Assembly (NCBI GenBank): GCA_050331395.1 | Contig: JBHJGX010000076.1 | Span: forward strand, 7,662-71,661 | Source: Thermohalobaculum sp050331395 | Lineage (GTDB): Bacteria; Pseudomonadota; Alphaproteobacteria; Rhodobacterales; Rhodobacteraceae | Direction of reading: 5' to 3' | Length of the DNA: 64,000 bases | Part shown: piece after piece, positions 6,687 through 15,268 of the stretch | Layout of the letters: each line of letters opens with the position of its first letter | Numbering within the stretch: position 1 is the stretch's first letter | Notes under the pieces: generated by a model | What the model saw: only the letters and a program-made list of their open reading frames with translations | Told to the model about the DNA's origin: nothing | Database searches by the model: none | Translations under genes and position numbers: made by a program

Positions 6687-7505
6687 ATGACCTTGTTCCG
6701 ACGCCTTACGGCCCTCCTCGGTCTCATCGCGCTTGCGGCCGGCCCGGCCACTGGCGAGGACCGCTTCATTCTCGTGCAATCGACCACCTCGACGCAGAAT
6801 TCGGGGCTCTTCGATCACATCCTGCCGATCTTCACCGAAGCGACGGGCATCGACGTCCGGGTCGTGGCTGTCGGCACCGGTCAGGCGATCCGCAACGCGG
6901 CCAATGGCGACGGCGACGTGCTCTTCGTGCATGCAACCGCGGCAGAGGAAGCCTTCGTCGCCGAGGGCCACGGGCTCGCCCGGCACGACGTGATGTATAA
7001 CGACTTCGTGATCGTCGGGCCGGCCGCGGATCCGGCCGGGGTCGCAGGGATGGACGACGCCGCCGCCGCGCTTGCCCGGATCGCCGAGGCCGACGCGCCG
7101 TTCGCCTCGCGCGGAGACGACAGCGGCACGCACAAGGCGGAACTTCGCCTTTGGAGTGCGACGGAGGTGGACGTGACCGCCGCCTCGGGCGGCTGGTACC
7201 GCGAGATGGGCTCGGGCATGGGCGCCACGCTTAATGCCGCGCAGGCGATGGGCGCCTATGCGCTCAGCGATCGGGCGACCTGGATCGCGTTCGCCAACAA
7301 AGGGGATCTGACCATCCTGGTCGAAGGAGATCCCCGGCTCTTCAACCAGTACGGCGTGATCCTCGTGAACCCGGCGCGCCATCCGGCCGTGAAGGCCGAG
7401 CTCGGCCGGCGCTTCGTCGACTGGCTGCTTTCCGAAGACGGTCAGGCCGCCATCGGCGGGTTCCGGGTCGCCGGACAGCAACTTTTCGTGCCGAACGCCC
7501 GCTGA
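6687..7505 (+). CDS. tupA: Tungstate-binding periplasmic protein TupA
   Basis: This is the extracytoplasmic tungstate-binding component. The signal peptide runs MTLFRRLTALLGLIALAAG to about residue 24. The mature protein opens with the oxyanion-binding QSTTSTQNSGLF motif, then VVAVGTGQAI and GDVLFVH, all hallmarks of TupA. SRGDDSGTHKAE further on matches the second anion-contact loop. ATG 6687 has GAGAGG seven bases upstream; in-frame ATGs at 6654 and 6672 exist, and the first would overlap tupB by eight bases. High-affinity tungstate uptake normally feeds tungsten- or molybdenum-cofactor enzymes; none is encoded in the window. Confidence 0.93.
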   Translation: MTLFRRLTALLGLIALAAGPATGEDRFILVQSTTSTQNSGLFDHILPIFTEATGIDVRVVAVGTGQAIRNAANGDGDVLFVHATAAEEAFVAEGHGLARHDVMYNDFVIVGPAADPAGVAGMDDAAAALARIAEADAPFASRGDDSGTHKAELRLWSATEVDVTAASGGWYREMGSGMGATLNAAQAMGAYALSDRATWIAFANKGDLTILVEGDPRLFNQYGVILVNPARHPAVKAELGRRFVDWLLSEDGQAAIGGFRVAGQQLFVPNAR

Positions 7506-7530
7506 GGGGGCGCCGCGGCCGTGGCTCGGC

Positions 7531-8427
7531 TCAGGGCGAGAGCCAGCGCACCCGGCCGGTCTCGTCGAGCGCGTAGCCGCCGAGGGTCTCGGCCTTCCGG
7601 CGGAACGTGTCCGACCGGGCGAAGGCTATGAGCGACTGAACGGGTTCGGTGAAATAGCTGCGGCGGTCGATCAGGAGGTCGAACCGCTCGGCCCGGAGCG
7701 GCACGAAGCCGAGGGCGAATTGCCGGGCCATGGCCTCGATCCCGAGGGCGGCATCCGCCTCGCCGGCCGAGACCGCGGCGGCCGCCTCGGCCTCGGTGCG
7801 CGCGAGATCCGCGACCGGCACGATATCGGCCTCCGAGAGACCTTGCTCGCGCAGGAGCGCATCGAGGAGTGCGGCCGCGCCCGCTCCCGGCTGCCGGAGC
7901 ACGACCCTATGACCGCGGAGATCCGCCACCCCGGAGAGCCGTCCCTCCAGCCCGCGCCCGACCAAGAGCCCCCGCGCGCGCGTGGCGAAGGCGATCAGGA
8001 CCGCATCGGCGAGACCGCGCCCTTCGAGCGTCTCGAGGTTCCAGCCGTCGGGCTCGGGGATATGCAGCCCAGCAAGCGCCGCCTGACCCTCGGCAAAGGC
8101 CGCGAGCCCGTCGAGACTGCCGTTCCAAAGGGTCGCGAGTCCCGACTGCGAGGCCCGCACCGCCCAATCGAGGAGCGGATCGTGCGAGCCGGTCAGCACC
8201 GCGGGCCGGGCCTCGGGCCGCGCGGGGGTCCCGTCGATCCAGGCGCGGATCTCGGCGACGGGGAACAGCAGCTTGCCGGTGATCCGCCGGTGCGGGATCT
8301 CGCCGGCGGCAGCCAAGTCGTAGACCTTCCGCTCCTTTACACGCAGGAGATCGGCCACCTCCCGCGTGGTGAGATAGGCGGGCGGCCCCATCGCTCCGGG
8401 GCCGTGCGGGTCCGTGGGCTCGGTCAT
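7531..8427 (-). CDS. Regulator: excisionase-type HTH fused to a binding-protein-like sensor domain
   Basis: Residues about 18-65 form a MerR/excisionase-type helix-turn-helix (YLTTREVADLLRV, then KVYDLAAAGEIPHRR). The rest, about residues 85-290, resembles a periplasmic-binding-protein fold (PBP-like, PF12727 type) kept in the cytoplasm. In this family the C-terminal domain is thought to bind a molybdate-like ligand and control DNA binding. It lies convergent with tupA and within 12 kb of modABC, which supports a role in tungstate/molybdate control. The start is ATG 8427; a GTG five codons upstream (8442) is possible. Its ligand is inferred. Confidence 0.8.
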   Translation of the reverse strand: MTEPTDPHGPGAMGPPAYLTTREVADLLRVKERKVYDLAAAGEIPHRRITGKLLFPVAEIRAWIDGTPARPEARPAVLTGSHDPLLDWAVRASQSGLATLWNGSLDGLAAFAEGQAALAGLHIPEPDGWNLETLEGRGLADAVLIAFATRARGLLVGRGLEGRLSGVADLRGHRVVLRQPGAGAAALLDALLREQGLSEADIVPVADLARTEAEAAAAVSAGEADAALGIEAMARQFALGFVPLRAERFDLLIDRRSYFTEPVQSLIAFARSDTFRRKAETLGGYALDETGRVRWLSP

Positions 8428-8546
8428 CGCCCGACGATCCACGGGACGGGCTCGGACGGCAAGGCGCTATGCGCCGCAAGCCAGGCTCCGCCGGCCCGAT
8501 TGAGGCGCGCGATGGCAAACCGACGGCATCCCCGATGGCTCTGGGG

Positions 8547-9893
8547 CTAGGGTCCGGAGATCCCATCGGTTGGCAGAGAAATCGTCGCCAAAAGCCCCGG
8601 CGCAGCGTCGGAGAGCGTGAGCCGCCCCCCATGCATGCGGGCGACCGCCCGGACGAGCGCGAGACCGAGGCCCCCCGCACGCGCCTCACGGCCGGCGCGG
8701 GCGCGCACCGGCTCGGGCAGGCCGGGCCCCGCATCCGCAACCGAGAGGCCAAGGCCAGCGGGGCCGATCTCGCAGAAGAGCGCCACCTCTGTCCCTTCGG
8801 GCGCGACGCGAAGCGCGTTGTCGAGCAGGTTGGAGAGGGCGAGCGTCAGCAAGTCGCGATGGCCGTCGAGCCGGAGCCCCGGCGGCACCGCGGCGCAAGC
8901 GAGCCGAACGCCGCGTTCCTCGGCCAGCGGCTCGTAGAGCTCGGCCACGTCCTCGAAAAGTGCGGCCAGATCGATCGGAGCCCGCTCACGTTCGATGCCG
9001 GCTTCGGCCCGGGCGATCTCGAGTTGAACCGCGAGGATCCGTTCGATGCGGTCGGCCTCGGCGAGGGCGCGGGCAGCGGCGGGATCGTCGGCGGCGAGCG
9101 GGGTCAAATGCAGCCGAAGCCGGGTCAGCGGCGTGCGCAGATCGTGGGCCATGCTCTCAGAGGCGAAGCGCAGGTCGCCGAGCCGGGTGTCGAGCCGGGC
9201 CAGCATGGCGTTCATCAGCGCGCCGAGGCGGTCGAAGGGATCGCCCGAGTCGTCGACGGGGATCCGCTGGCTCAGATCGCCCGAAAGCGTCCGCCGGGTC
9301 GCCGCCATGATCCCGTCCATGCGCCCGAGCAGGATCCGCGACGTCGCCCAACCGGCGAGCCCCGCGCCGAGCGCCGCCACGCCGACGCCGAAGAGCATCG
9401 CGAGGCCGAGCGCATCGCGGGTCCGGGCCTCGGCCGTCCCGGCCCGGGCGAGCAAGAGCCGCGCACCGTCCGGCAGCCCGACCGCGGCGGCCTCGATCCA
9501 GGGCCGCCCGGATCCGTCCGGTCTCAGCCGTGAGAGCCGCGCCTCGGCCGGGCTCCGCGCCGGGTCGATATCTTGAGGCCAGGCGGTCAGGCTGCCCGAC
9601 CGCCGCGTGCCGTCCGCATCGAGGAGCAGATGAACGCCGTCGGTCCGCTCGGAGAGCGCTGCCGCGACGGGGCCGAGGCCGGCCGCACCATGGAGCGCGG
9701 TCAGACCCGCGAGCTCGCGCCGAAGGCCGGCCGCGACTTCGGCCTCGACCAGATCGGCCGCGGTTTCCGCGATCAGAATGAAGACCGCCGCCGCCGACAG
9801 GAAGGTGACCGCCCAATGGAGGAGCCCGAGCCGGGCCGCGATCGGCAGGCGCAGGCGCCTGGGCGTGCCCCAATCCCGCGCACGGTCGGTCAC
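8547..9893 (-). CDS. Sensor histidine kinase
   Basis: The 448-residue membrane kinase has a first membrane segment at about 25-47, a periplasmic sensing loop of about 110 residues, a second segment at about 160-185, a HAMP linker, a HisKA domain with the phospho-acceptor His250 (SMAHDLRTPLTRLR), and an ATPase domain with the N box (NLLDNALR) and G boxes (DAGPGLPEP, GGLGLALV). Its start overlaps the stop of the response-regulator gene by four bases (ATGA). The pair is divergent from the metal operon starting at 10830, so it may sense a metal or a metal-related envelope signal. The signal itself cannot be read from sequence. Confidence 0.92.
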   Translation of the reverse strand: MTDRARDWGTPRRLRLPIAARLGLLHWAVTFLSAAAVFILIAETAADLVEAEVAAGLRRELAGLTALHGAAGLGPVAAALSERTDGVHLLLDADGTRRSGSLTAWPQDIDPARSPAEARLSRLRPDGSGRPWIEAAAVGLPDGARLLLARAGTAEARTRDALGLAMLFGVGVAALGAGLAGWATSRILLGRMDGIMAATRRTLSGDLSQRIPVDDSGDPFDRLGALMNAMLARLDTRLGDLRFASESMAHDLRTPLTRLRLHLTPLAADDPAAARALAEADRIERILAVQLEIARAEAGIERERAPIDLAALFEDVAELYEPLAEERGVRLACAAVPPGLRLDGHRDLLTLALSNLLDNALRVAPEGTEVALFCEIGPAGLGLSVADAGPGLPEPVRARAGREARAGGLGLALVRAVARMHGGRLTLSDAAPGLLATISLPTDGISGP

Positions 9894-10576
9894 GGCCGAA
9901 GCCGATCCGAGAGCATATAGCCGATCCCCCGCAGCGTGTGGATCAGCGGCCGGTCCGAGGCGCCGTCGAGTTTGCGCCGCAGCCGGCTCACATGCACCTC
10001 GATCACGTTGGTGTCCGGCAGCGCGGTCAGGTTCCAGACGCCCTCCAGCAACATCGCCCGGGTCACCACCTGGTCGCGCCGTTCGAGCAGAAAGCGCAGC
10101 ATCTGGAGTTCCCGGCGCTTCAGATCGAGCAGCCGCTCGCCCCGCATGGCCACGCCCGCCTCGAGATCGAGGGAGAGATCGGCACAGACGAGCCGCGCCC
10201 CCGCCTCGCCGGGCGGCGCCCGCCGGATGAGGGCCTCAATGCGAGCGACGAGCTCGGCCATCTCGAAAGGTTTCGCCAGATAGTCGTCGGCCCCAGCCCG
10301 CAGGCCCGCCACCCGCTCGCCGGTCGTGCCGAGCGCGCTCAGCACCAGGATCGGCCGGGGGTCCCGAACCTCGCGGAGCGCGCGGAGAATGCCGAGCCCG
10401 TCGAGATCGGGCAGCATCCGGTCGACCACCACCACCGAATGGCGGCCCTCGGCCGCGAGGGCGAGCGCCGTGCGCCCGTCACCCGCGTGGTCGACGGCAT
10501 GCCCGGCCGCCGCGAGCCCGGTGCGGATTTGCGCGGCGATTTCCGGGTCGTCTTCGATGAGCAGGATCCGCGGCAT
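9890..10576 (-). CDS. OmpR/PhoB-family response regulator
   Basis: This 228-residue regulator has a receiver domain (acidic pair Asp9/Asp10, phospho-acceptor Asp52 in VVDRMLPD, Lys in YLAKPF) and a C-terminal winged helix (VIEVHVSRLRRKLD, then IHTLRGIGYML). It is phosphorylated by the adjoining kinase and would bind direct repeats in promoter DNA. The 253-bp divergent region to the metal operon holds two AAATACT copies exactly 20 bases apart, which suit such a dimer. Target genes are inferred from position only. Confidence 0.92.
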   Translation of the reverse strand: MPRILLIEDDPEIAAQIRTGLAAAGHAVDHAGDGRTALALAAEGRHSVVVVDRMLPDLDGLGILRALREVRDPRPILVLSALGTTGERVAGLRAGADDYLAKPFEMAELVARIEALIRRAPPGEAGARLVCADLSLDLEAGVAMRGERLLDLKRRELQMLRFLLERRDQVVTRAMLLEGVWNLTALPDTNVIEVHVSRLRRKLDGASDRPLIHTLRGIGYMLSDRLRP

Positions 10577-10829
10577 CGGGGCTGTCCTCCTCTCGGGGCG
10601 TCCGACGAATCGAACTGCCTCCCCGCTTAGGCTTGCGACAGTCGGACGACGGCTGCAAGCTTTGGGTCACGGTGATGTAATACTCAGTTCATGTCGGAAA
10701 TACTTTTGTCGTATGAGGCGAAAAATCTCCGTGATCTTCGGGTTTCGCTTGCGGCATCTGGGCTGTCGGGCGGATAACTTGGCGCACGCAGCGCGACCAC
10801 CCCTGCAACAGACCCTGAGGAGACACGCC
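10577..10829. promoter_or_regulatory. Divergent regulatory region between two-component system and metal operon
   Basis: This gap drives the two-component genes leftward and the NikK-like operon rightward. Its AT-rich centre (10665-10730) contains AAATACT at 10679-10685 and again at 10699-10705, a 20-base period typical of OmpR/PhoB-type binding sites. I found no convincing Zur or Fur palindrome and no cobalamin or NiCo riboswitch signature. A ribosome site GAGGAGA precedes the ATG at 10830. Confidence 0.45.
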
Positions 10830-11594
10830 ATGACGCGGTTCCCACTCGCCGCCGCAGCGATCCTAGCCGCCGGCGCCGCCGAGGCCCACTACGGCATGAT
10901 CATCCCGTCGGATCAGATGGTGATGGCCGAGGAGGCGCGCAGCCTCGATCTCGCGCTCTCGTTCGGCCACCCCTTCGACCCGTCCGGAATGGAACTCGTC
11001 CGCCCCGTCGCCTTTTCGGTGACCGCGGGCGGAGAGACCACCGATCTCCTCGATACGCTGTCCAAGACCGAGTTCCACGGCGCGACGGCCTGGGAGACGT
11101 CATTCGAGATCGAGCGCCCCGGGACCTATGTGTTCGCCATGGAGCCCCAGCCCTACTGGGAGCCGGCCGAGGACGCCTTCATCGTCCACTTCACCAAGAC
11201 CTACGTGACCGCCTTCGGCGATGACGAGGGTTGGGACAGCGAGCTCGGCCTTAAGACCGAGATCGTCCCCATGTCGAAGCCTTTCGCGCTTTGGGCGGGC
11301 AATGTCTTTCAGGGCATCGTCAAACTCGACGGCGAGGCGGTGCCCTTCGCCGAGGTCGAGGTCGAATATTATAACGAAGACGGCTCCGCCGTCGCGCCGA
11401 CCGAGTTGATGGTCACCCAGACGATCAAGGCCGACGAGAATGGCATCTTCACCTATGCCGCGCCCAATCCGGGCTGGTGGGGCTTTGCCGCGCTCAACAC
11501 GGCCGACGAGACCATGGACCACGAGGGCGAGGCGAAAGCGGTCGAGCTTGGCGCGGTCATCTGGGTCCGGTTCGAACCCTGGCGGACGCAATGA
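10830..11594 (+). CDS. NikK-like DUF4198 periplasmic protein
   Basis: The 254-residue exported protein has a signal peptide ending AAEA and a mature start HYGMIIPSDQMV. The whole chain (HPFDPSGMEL, KTEFHGATAWET, PYWEPAEDAFIVH, LWAGNVFQG, EVEYYNEDG, GWWGFAALN) follows the DUF4198 protein called NikK in nickel ECF-transport loci of Desulfovibrio-type bacteria. It is thought to bind or hand over Ni2+/Co2+ in the periplasm. Here no NikM, NikN, NikQ or NikO gene adjoins; instead a MacB-like ABC pair lies in the same operon. It overlaps the next gene by four bases. The mature N-terminal His may take part in metal binding, as is common where signal cleavage exposes a His. Confidence 0.82.
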   Translation: MTRFPLAAAAILAAGAAEAHYGMIIPSDQMVMAEEARSLDLALSFGHPFDPSGMELVRPVAFSVTAGGETTDLLDTLSKTEFHGATAWETSFEIERPGTYVFAMEPQPYWEPAEDAFIVHFTKTYVTAFGDDEGWDSELGLKTEIVPMSKPFALWAGNVFQGIVKLDGEAVPFAEVEVEYYNEDGSAVAPTELMVTQTIKADENGIFTYAAPNPGWWGFAALNTADETMDHEGEAKAVELGAVIWVRFEPWRTQ

Positions 11595-11932
11595 TCCGCG
11601 CCGCCTGCCTGGCCGCAGCGGTCGCGCTCCTTGTCGCCCCGCCCGCGCTCGCCCACCGTCTCTTGGTCTTCGCGTTTGTCGAGAGCGGAACGGTGGTCGT
11701 CGAGAGCAAATTCTCGAACGGTCGCATCCCTGCGGAGGGCACGGTGATCGTCTTCGACGGAACCGATGCCGAGCTCAGCCGGCATCCACTTGGCGCCGAT
11801 GGCACCCTGCGCTTTCCCCTCGACGAGCGCGGCCGCGAAACCGGCCTCAAGATCGAGGTGAGCACGGGTCGTTCGCATAGCGACTACTGGATCCTGACGC
11901 CTGAAGACATCGCGGGCGCGGACGCGAACTGA
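11591..11932 (+). CDS. NikL-like small periplasmic protein
   Basis: The 113-residue product has a signal peptide (MIRAACLAAAVALLVAPPAL) and a mature start AHRLLVFAFVESG, then a small beta-rich domain with FSNGRIPAEG and GTLRFPLDERG. This is the pattern of NikL-like proteins, which accompany NikK in ECF nickel/cobalt loci and resemble carboxypeptidase-regulatory beta sandwiches. It again exposes an N-terminal Ala-His. The start overlaps the NikK-like stop (ATGA), so the two are translated together. Function is inferred from the family and context. Confidence 0.75.
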   Translation: MIRAACLAAAVALLVAPPALAHRLLVFAFVESGTVVVESKFSNGRIPAEGTVIVFDGTDAELSRHPLGADGTLRFPLDERGRETGLKIEVSTGRSHSDYWILTPEDIAGADAN

Positions 11933-11983
11933 CCCGCCCTGCCCTACCACGCACCCCTGCAAAGCGCATCCTGGGAGATCCCG

Positions 11984-12751
11984 ATGACCCGTCCTTTGAC
12001 CGCCACGGCCTTGGCCCTCGCCCTCGCCGCCGCCGCCCCCGCCGCGGCCCATGAATTCGTCGTCTTGCCTGCCGAGACGCGGGCGACCGCCGGCGAGGCG
12101 ATCGGCTTCGAAGTCCATTCGACCCATGTCTTCTTCGCGCCCGAAGAAATGGAGCGGCCCGAAAGCGTCTCGGTCGAGCTCGTCTCGGCCAGCGGACCTC
12201 AGCCGGTCGAGATCGCCGCCGGAGCGGACGGGCTGATGCTCACCGGCGAGGTCGAGACCGGCGCGGAGACCGTCTGGCTCGCCGCCCACCGGCTCGGCCA
12301 GATCTGGTCGAAAACCCCGAACGGCTGGGTCGAAGCCGGCCGCGACGAGGCCACCGACGCCGAATTCACGAACAAATACGAGAAATTCGCCAAGGTCCTC
12401 ATCAATGCGGGCGATGCGGCGGTCGCGACGGCCCCGATCGGCCAACTGCTCGAGATCGTGCCGCTCAGCGACCCGTCCGAGCTCGCCCCCGGCGACGTGC
12501 TCGAGGTGCGGGTGCTCCATGACGGTCAGCCTGTGGACGCGACGGTGACGGCGACCTTCGGCGGGTTCAGCGACCTACCCAACACTTATGCCTATCTGAC
12601 CGAGACCCGCGAGGTGGACGGCACCCCGCAGGCCGACATCAAGACCTGGTCGCCGGGGCTCTGGGTCGTGCGGGCCGAACTGCAAACCGCGGATACGCCC
12701 GGAATTGACGCCCATGTGCTGCGGAGCATCTTGCAGTTTGAGGTGAACTGA
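11984..12751 (+). CDS. Second DUF4198 periplasmic protein
   Basis: The 255-residue exported protein has a signal peptide rich in Ala and a mature start HEFVVLPAET, the DUF4198 opening. Further family features are the CpaB-like beta domains and the C-terminal LWVVRAEL segment near residue 225. It is a distant paralogue of the protein at 10830. DUF4198 proteins are often found beside metal transporters and are thought to act as periplasmic metal chaperones. GGGAGATCCCG precedes ATG 11984. A 51-base gap separates it from the NikL-like gene. Confidence 0.8.
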   Translation: MTRPLTATALALALAAAAPAAAHEFVVLPAETRATAGEAIGFEVHSTHVFFAPEEMERPESVSVELVSASGPQPVEIAAGADGLMLTGEVETGAETVWLAAHRLGQIWSKTPNGWVEAGRDEATDAEFTNKYEKFAKVLINAGDAAVATAPIGQLLEIVPLSDPSELAPGDVLEVRVLHDGQPVDATVTATFGGFSDLPNTYAYLTETREVDGTPQADIKTWSPGLWVVRAELQTADTPGIDAHVLRSILQFEVN

Positions 12752-12823
12752 GGCGTGTTTAGGGGCCGTTCGAACTCGGTCGCCCGACAGGGCACCGGGC
12801 GGCCCACGACCGACGAGGACTGC

Positions 12824-13423
12824 GTGCACGACGATCGCTCCGCACGGCCCGTCGCCAAAGGGCGGGCCGCTTGGCTTCGCCCAGCAATCGGGCTCTCGGC
12901 CGTCATCGCGGTCGCGGGCCTGGCCGGATACGGTCTCGTGCAACCGGATGGGCACGCGCATCTGGCCGACGCGGTCGATCCTGCCGGACCGCTGCCCGCG
13001 CAAGCCGACGCGGTCGCAGAACGCGTGCTCGGTCAGATCTACGCAGCCTTCGGCGAGCGCGAGGAAGGCGCGATCTACGACGCGCTTGCGCGGGTGGCAG
13101 AGGGCGCCGTGCTAGACGAGCTTTATCTCGAAAAGCGTGCGGCGCTCGTTGGCGACGCGACCGGAGCGACTGGCCAGACGGTGCACGGGCTCGACCTACT
13201 CGAGGCGGTCGGCCGTCCGGATGGCGAGGTCTATCGTCTCGACGCGCGCTGGCAGGTGATCGGTGCGGTTGCGCACGGGGATCACACCCATATCCGCGGC
13301 AATATCTACGCCGCCCGGCTCGAGCTTGGCGCGCGCGTGGGTGGCTGGCGGCTGACGGGCTTCGAGCTTCGCGAGATGCGCCGGGCGGACGAGGCGGCAC
13401 CGGATCGGGAGCCGGACGGATGA
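12824..13423 (+). CDS. Membrane-anchored protein of unknown function in metal operon
   Basis: The 199-residue product has a short basic N-terminus, one membrane segment (about residues 16-35) and a periplasmic domain of about 150 residues with a His-containing turn (AHGDHTHIRGN). I do not recognise the family; the domain looks like an NTF2-like or similar alpha-beta fold at best. GTG 12824 with GAGGA upstream is preferred; a GTG at 12755 would add 23 low-complexity residues. The stop overlaps the ABC ATPase start (ATGA), so it probably works with that transporter, much like the accessory proteins of MacB-type systems. Confidence 0.65.
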   Translation: MHDDRSARPVAKGRAAWLRPAIGLSAVIAVAGLAGYGLVQPDGHAHLADAVDPAGPLPAQADAVAERVLGQIYAAFGEREEGAIYDALARVAEGAVLDELYLEKRAALVGDATGATGQTVHGLDLLEAVGRPDGEVYRLDARWQVIGAVAHGDHTHIRGNIYAARLELGARVGGWRLTGFELREMRRADEAAPDREPDG

Positions 13424-14109
13424 CCGGCGCGCCGGTGCCGCGCGCGGTCGATCTCGAGCACGTCGCCTTCGCCTATCGCCGGGGCGGTTTCGGCCTCGAA
13501 ATCCCGACCTTTCGTCTCGAGCGCGGCGAATGTGTCGCCGTTGTCGGGCCGAGCGGCAGCGGCAAGACCACGCTCCTCGGGCTCATTGCCGGGCTGCTGC
13601 GCCCGAGCGCCGGGCTTGTTCGGGTCTCCGGTACGCCGGTCTCCGCACTCTCGGAGGCCGAAAGGCGGGCCTTCCGGATCTCACGCATCGGGTTCGTGTT
13701 CCAGGATTTCGAGTTGATCGGGTATCTGAGCGCCCGGGACAACATCCTCTATCCTTATCTGATCGCCCCTCGGCTCGGCCTCGATGCGGGGGTCCGCGCC
13801 CGCGCCGAACGGCTGGCCGAAGCCGCGGGCATCGCGCCCGCGCTCGGGCGCCGCCCCCGCGCGCTCAGCCAGGGCGAGCAACAGCGGGTCGGCGTCTGCC
13901 GCGCGCTTGTCACCGGCCCCGATCTCGTGCTTGCCGATGAGCCGACGGGCAATCTCGACCCAGAGACCAAACTCCGCGTGCTCGATCTTCTCCTCCGCGA
14001 GACCCGGGCCGCCGGGGCAAGCCTCCTCGCGGTCACCCACGACCACGCACTCTTGCCGCGGTTCGACCGGGTGGTGGATTTCGCCGCCTTCCGAAAGGCC
14101 GCCGCATGA
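13420..14109 (+). CDS. ABC transporter ATPase, LolD/MacB type
   Basis: The 229-residue ATPase has Walker A GPSGSGKTT, a Q-loop FVFQDFELIGYL, a signature LSQGEQQRVG, Walker B LVLADEPTGNLD and the switch His in THDH. The EPTGNLD form is that of LolD/MacB/FtsE-type ATPases, which couple to FtsX-like permeases and drive mechanical work rather than classical import. It overlaps both neighbours by four bases, so 12824-15257 forms one translationally coupled unit. Confidence 0.9.
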   Translation: MTGAPVPRAVDLEHVAFAYRRGGFGLEIPTFRLERGECVAVVGPSGSGKTTLLGLIAGLLRPSAGLVRVSGTPVSALSEAERRAFRISRIGFVFQDFELIGYLSARDNILYPYLIAPRLGLDAGVRARAERLAEAAGIAPALGRRPRALSQGEQQRVGVCRALVTGPDLVLADEPTGNLDPETKLRVLDLLLRETRAAGASLLAVTHDHALLPRFDRVVDFAAFRKAAA

Positions 14110-15257
14110 CCGGCGCGCTCCGCCTCGCGCTGGCCTATATCGCTGCGCATTGGGCGAAAAGCGCGGTCCTCACCCTCGCGGTCGCCGTGATCCTCGCCGT
14201 GCCGCTCTCGGTCGCGGCGCTGCTTTCGGCGGCCGAACGCCAGCTGACCGCCCGGGCCGAGGCGACGCCGCTGATGATCGGCGCCCGCGGCAGCCGGCTC
14301 GATCTGGTGATGAGCGGACTTTACTTCGCCGAGGATCTGCCAGAGCCGGTCACCATGGCCGCCGTCGACCGGATCTGGGAGAGCGGTCTCGCCGCGGCGG
14401 TGCCCCTCCATCTGGGGTTCCGGGCCGAGGGGGCGCCCATCGTCGGCACCACGCTCGACTATCTCGACGCCCGGGCGCTCCGCTTGGCCGAGGGTCGTCC
14501 CTTCGCCTTGCTCGGAGAGGCGGTGATCGGCGCGGATCTCGCCCGGCGCCGCGGCCTCGCGCCGGGGGACGCGCTCGTCTCCTCGCCCGACACGCTTTTC
14601 GACCTCGCCGGCGCCTATCCGCTCAAGATGACCGTCGCTGGCGTCCTCGAAGCGACAGGCACGGCCGATGACCGCGCCGTCTTCGTCGACATCAAGACCG
14701 CCTGGGTGATCGCGGGGATCGGCCACGGGCATGGCGACATCGCCGCCGAGGCCGACCCGGCCACCGCCTCCGCTGTGGTCGAATACCGCGAGATCACGCC
14801 CGAGACCATCGACAGCTTTCACTTTCACGGCGATCCGGCCGGCTATCCGGTGACGGCGATCCTTGCGCTGCCCCATGACGCACGCTCGGGCACGATCCTG
14901 CGCGGGCGGTATCTCGAGGCGGACCGGAGCGCGCAGATCGTCGTGCCGCGGGACGTCATCGGCGCGCTCCTCGCGCGGCTCGTGGCGATCAAGGGGGTAA
15001 TCGACGCCGTCGTCGCAGCCGTCGGCGGGGCGGCGCTCGTCGCGGTCGGGCTCGCGGGGTACCTGTCGCTCGAACTCCGACGCGGCGAGATGGCGACAGC
15101 CTATAAGATCGGGGCGAGCCGCTGGTTGATCGCGCGGCTCGTGGCCGTCGAAACAGCGGTCCTGTTGGCCGCGGCCGGGGCGCTGGCCTGGGCCGCCGTC
15201 GCAGGCGTTCGCGTTTGGGCAACCGAGGCGGTCGCCTGGCTCGCGGCCGCAAGCTGA
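14106..15257 (+). CDS. FtsX/MacB-like ABC permease
   Basis: The 383-residue membrane protein has one N-terminal segment (about residues 16-40), a large periplasmic domain (about 45-290) and three C-terminal segments (about 295-375), the MacB/LolC/FtsX layout. It would partner the ATPase just upstream. Gene order (accessory protein, ATPase, permease, ZnuA-like protein) recalls the zinc-responsive PA4063-PA4066 locus of Pseudomonas aeruginosa, whose role is still debated. Direction of transport is unknown. Confidence 0.85.
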   Translation: MTGALRLALAYIAAHWAKSAVLTLAVAVILAVPLSVAALLSAAERQLTARAEATPLMIGARGSRLDLVMSGLYFAEDLPEPVTMAAVDRIWESGLAAAVPLHLGFRAEGAPIVGTTLDYLDARALRLAEGRPFALLGEAVIGADLARRRGLAPGDALVSSPDTLFDLAGAYPLKMTVAGVLEATGTADDRAVFVDIKTAWVIAGIGHGHGDIAAEADPATASAVVEYREITPETIDSFHFHGDPAGYPVTAILALPHDARSGTILRGRYLEADRSAQIVVPRDVIGALLARLVAIKGVIDAVVAAVGGAALVAVGLAGYLSLELRRGEMATAYKIGASRWLIARLVAVETAVLLAAAGALAWAAVAGVRVWATEAVAWLAAAS

Positions 15258-15268
15258 GGAGAGGTGTG

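Noticed and set aside
10577..10829. Zur/Fur box or NiCo/cobalamin riboswitch before the metal operon
   Set aside because: No palindrome close to the alphaproteobacterial Zur or Fur consensus and no conserved riboswitch core could be found by eye.
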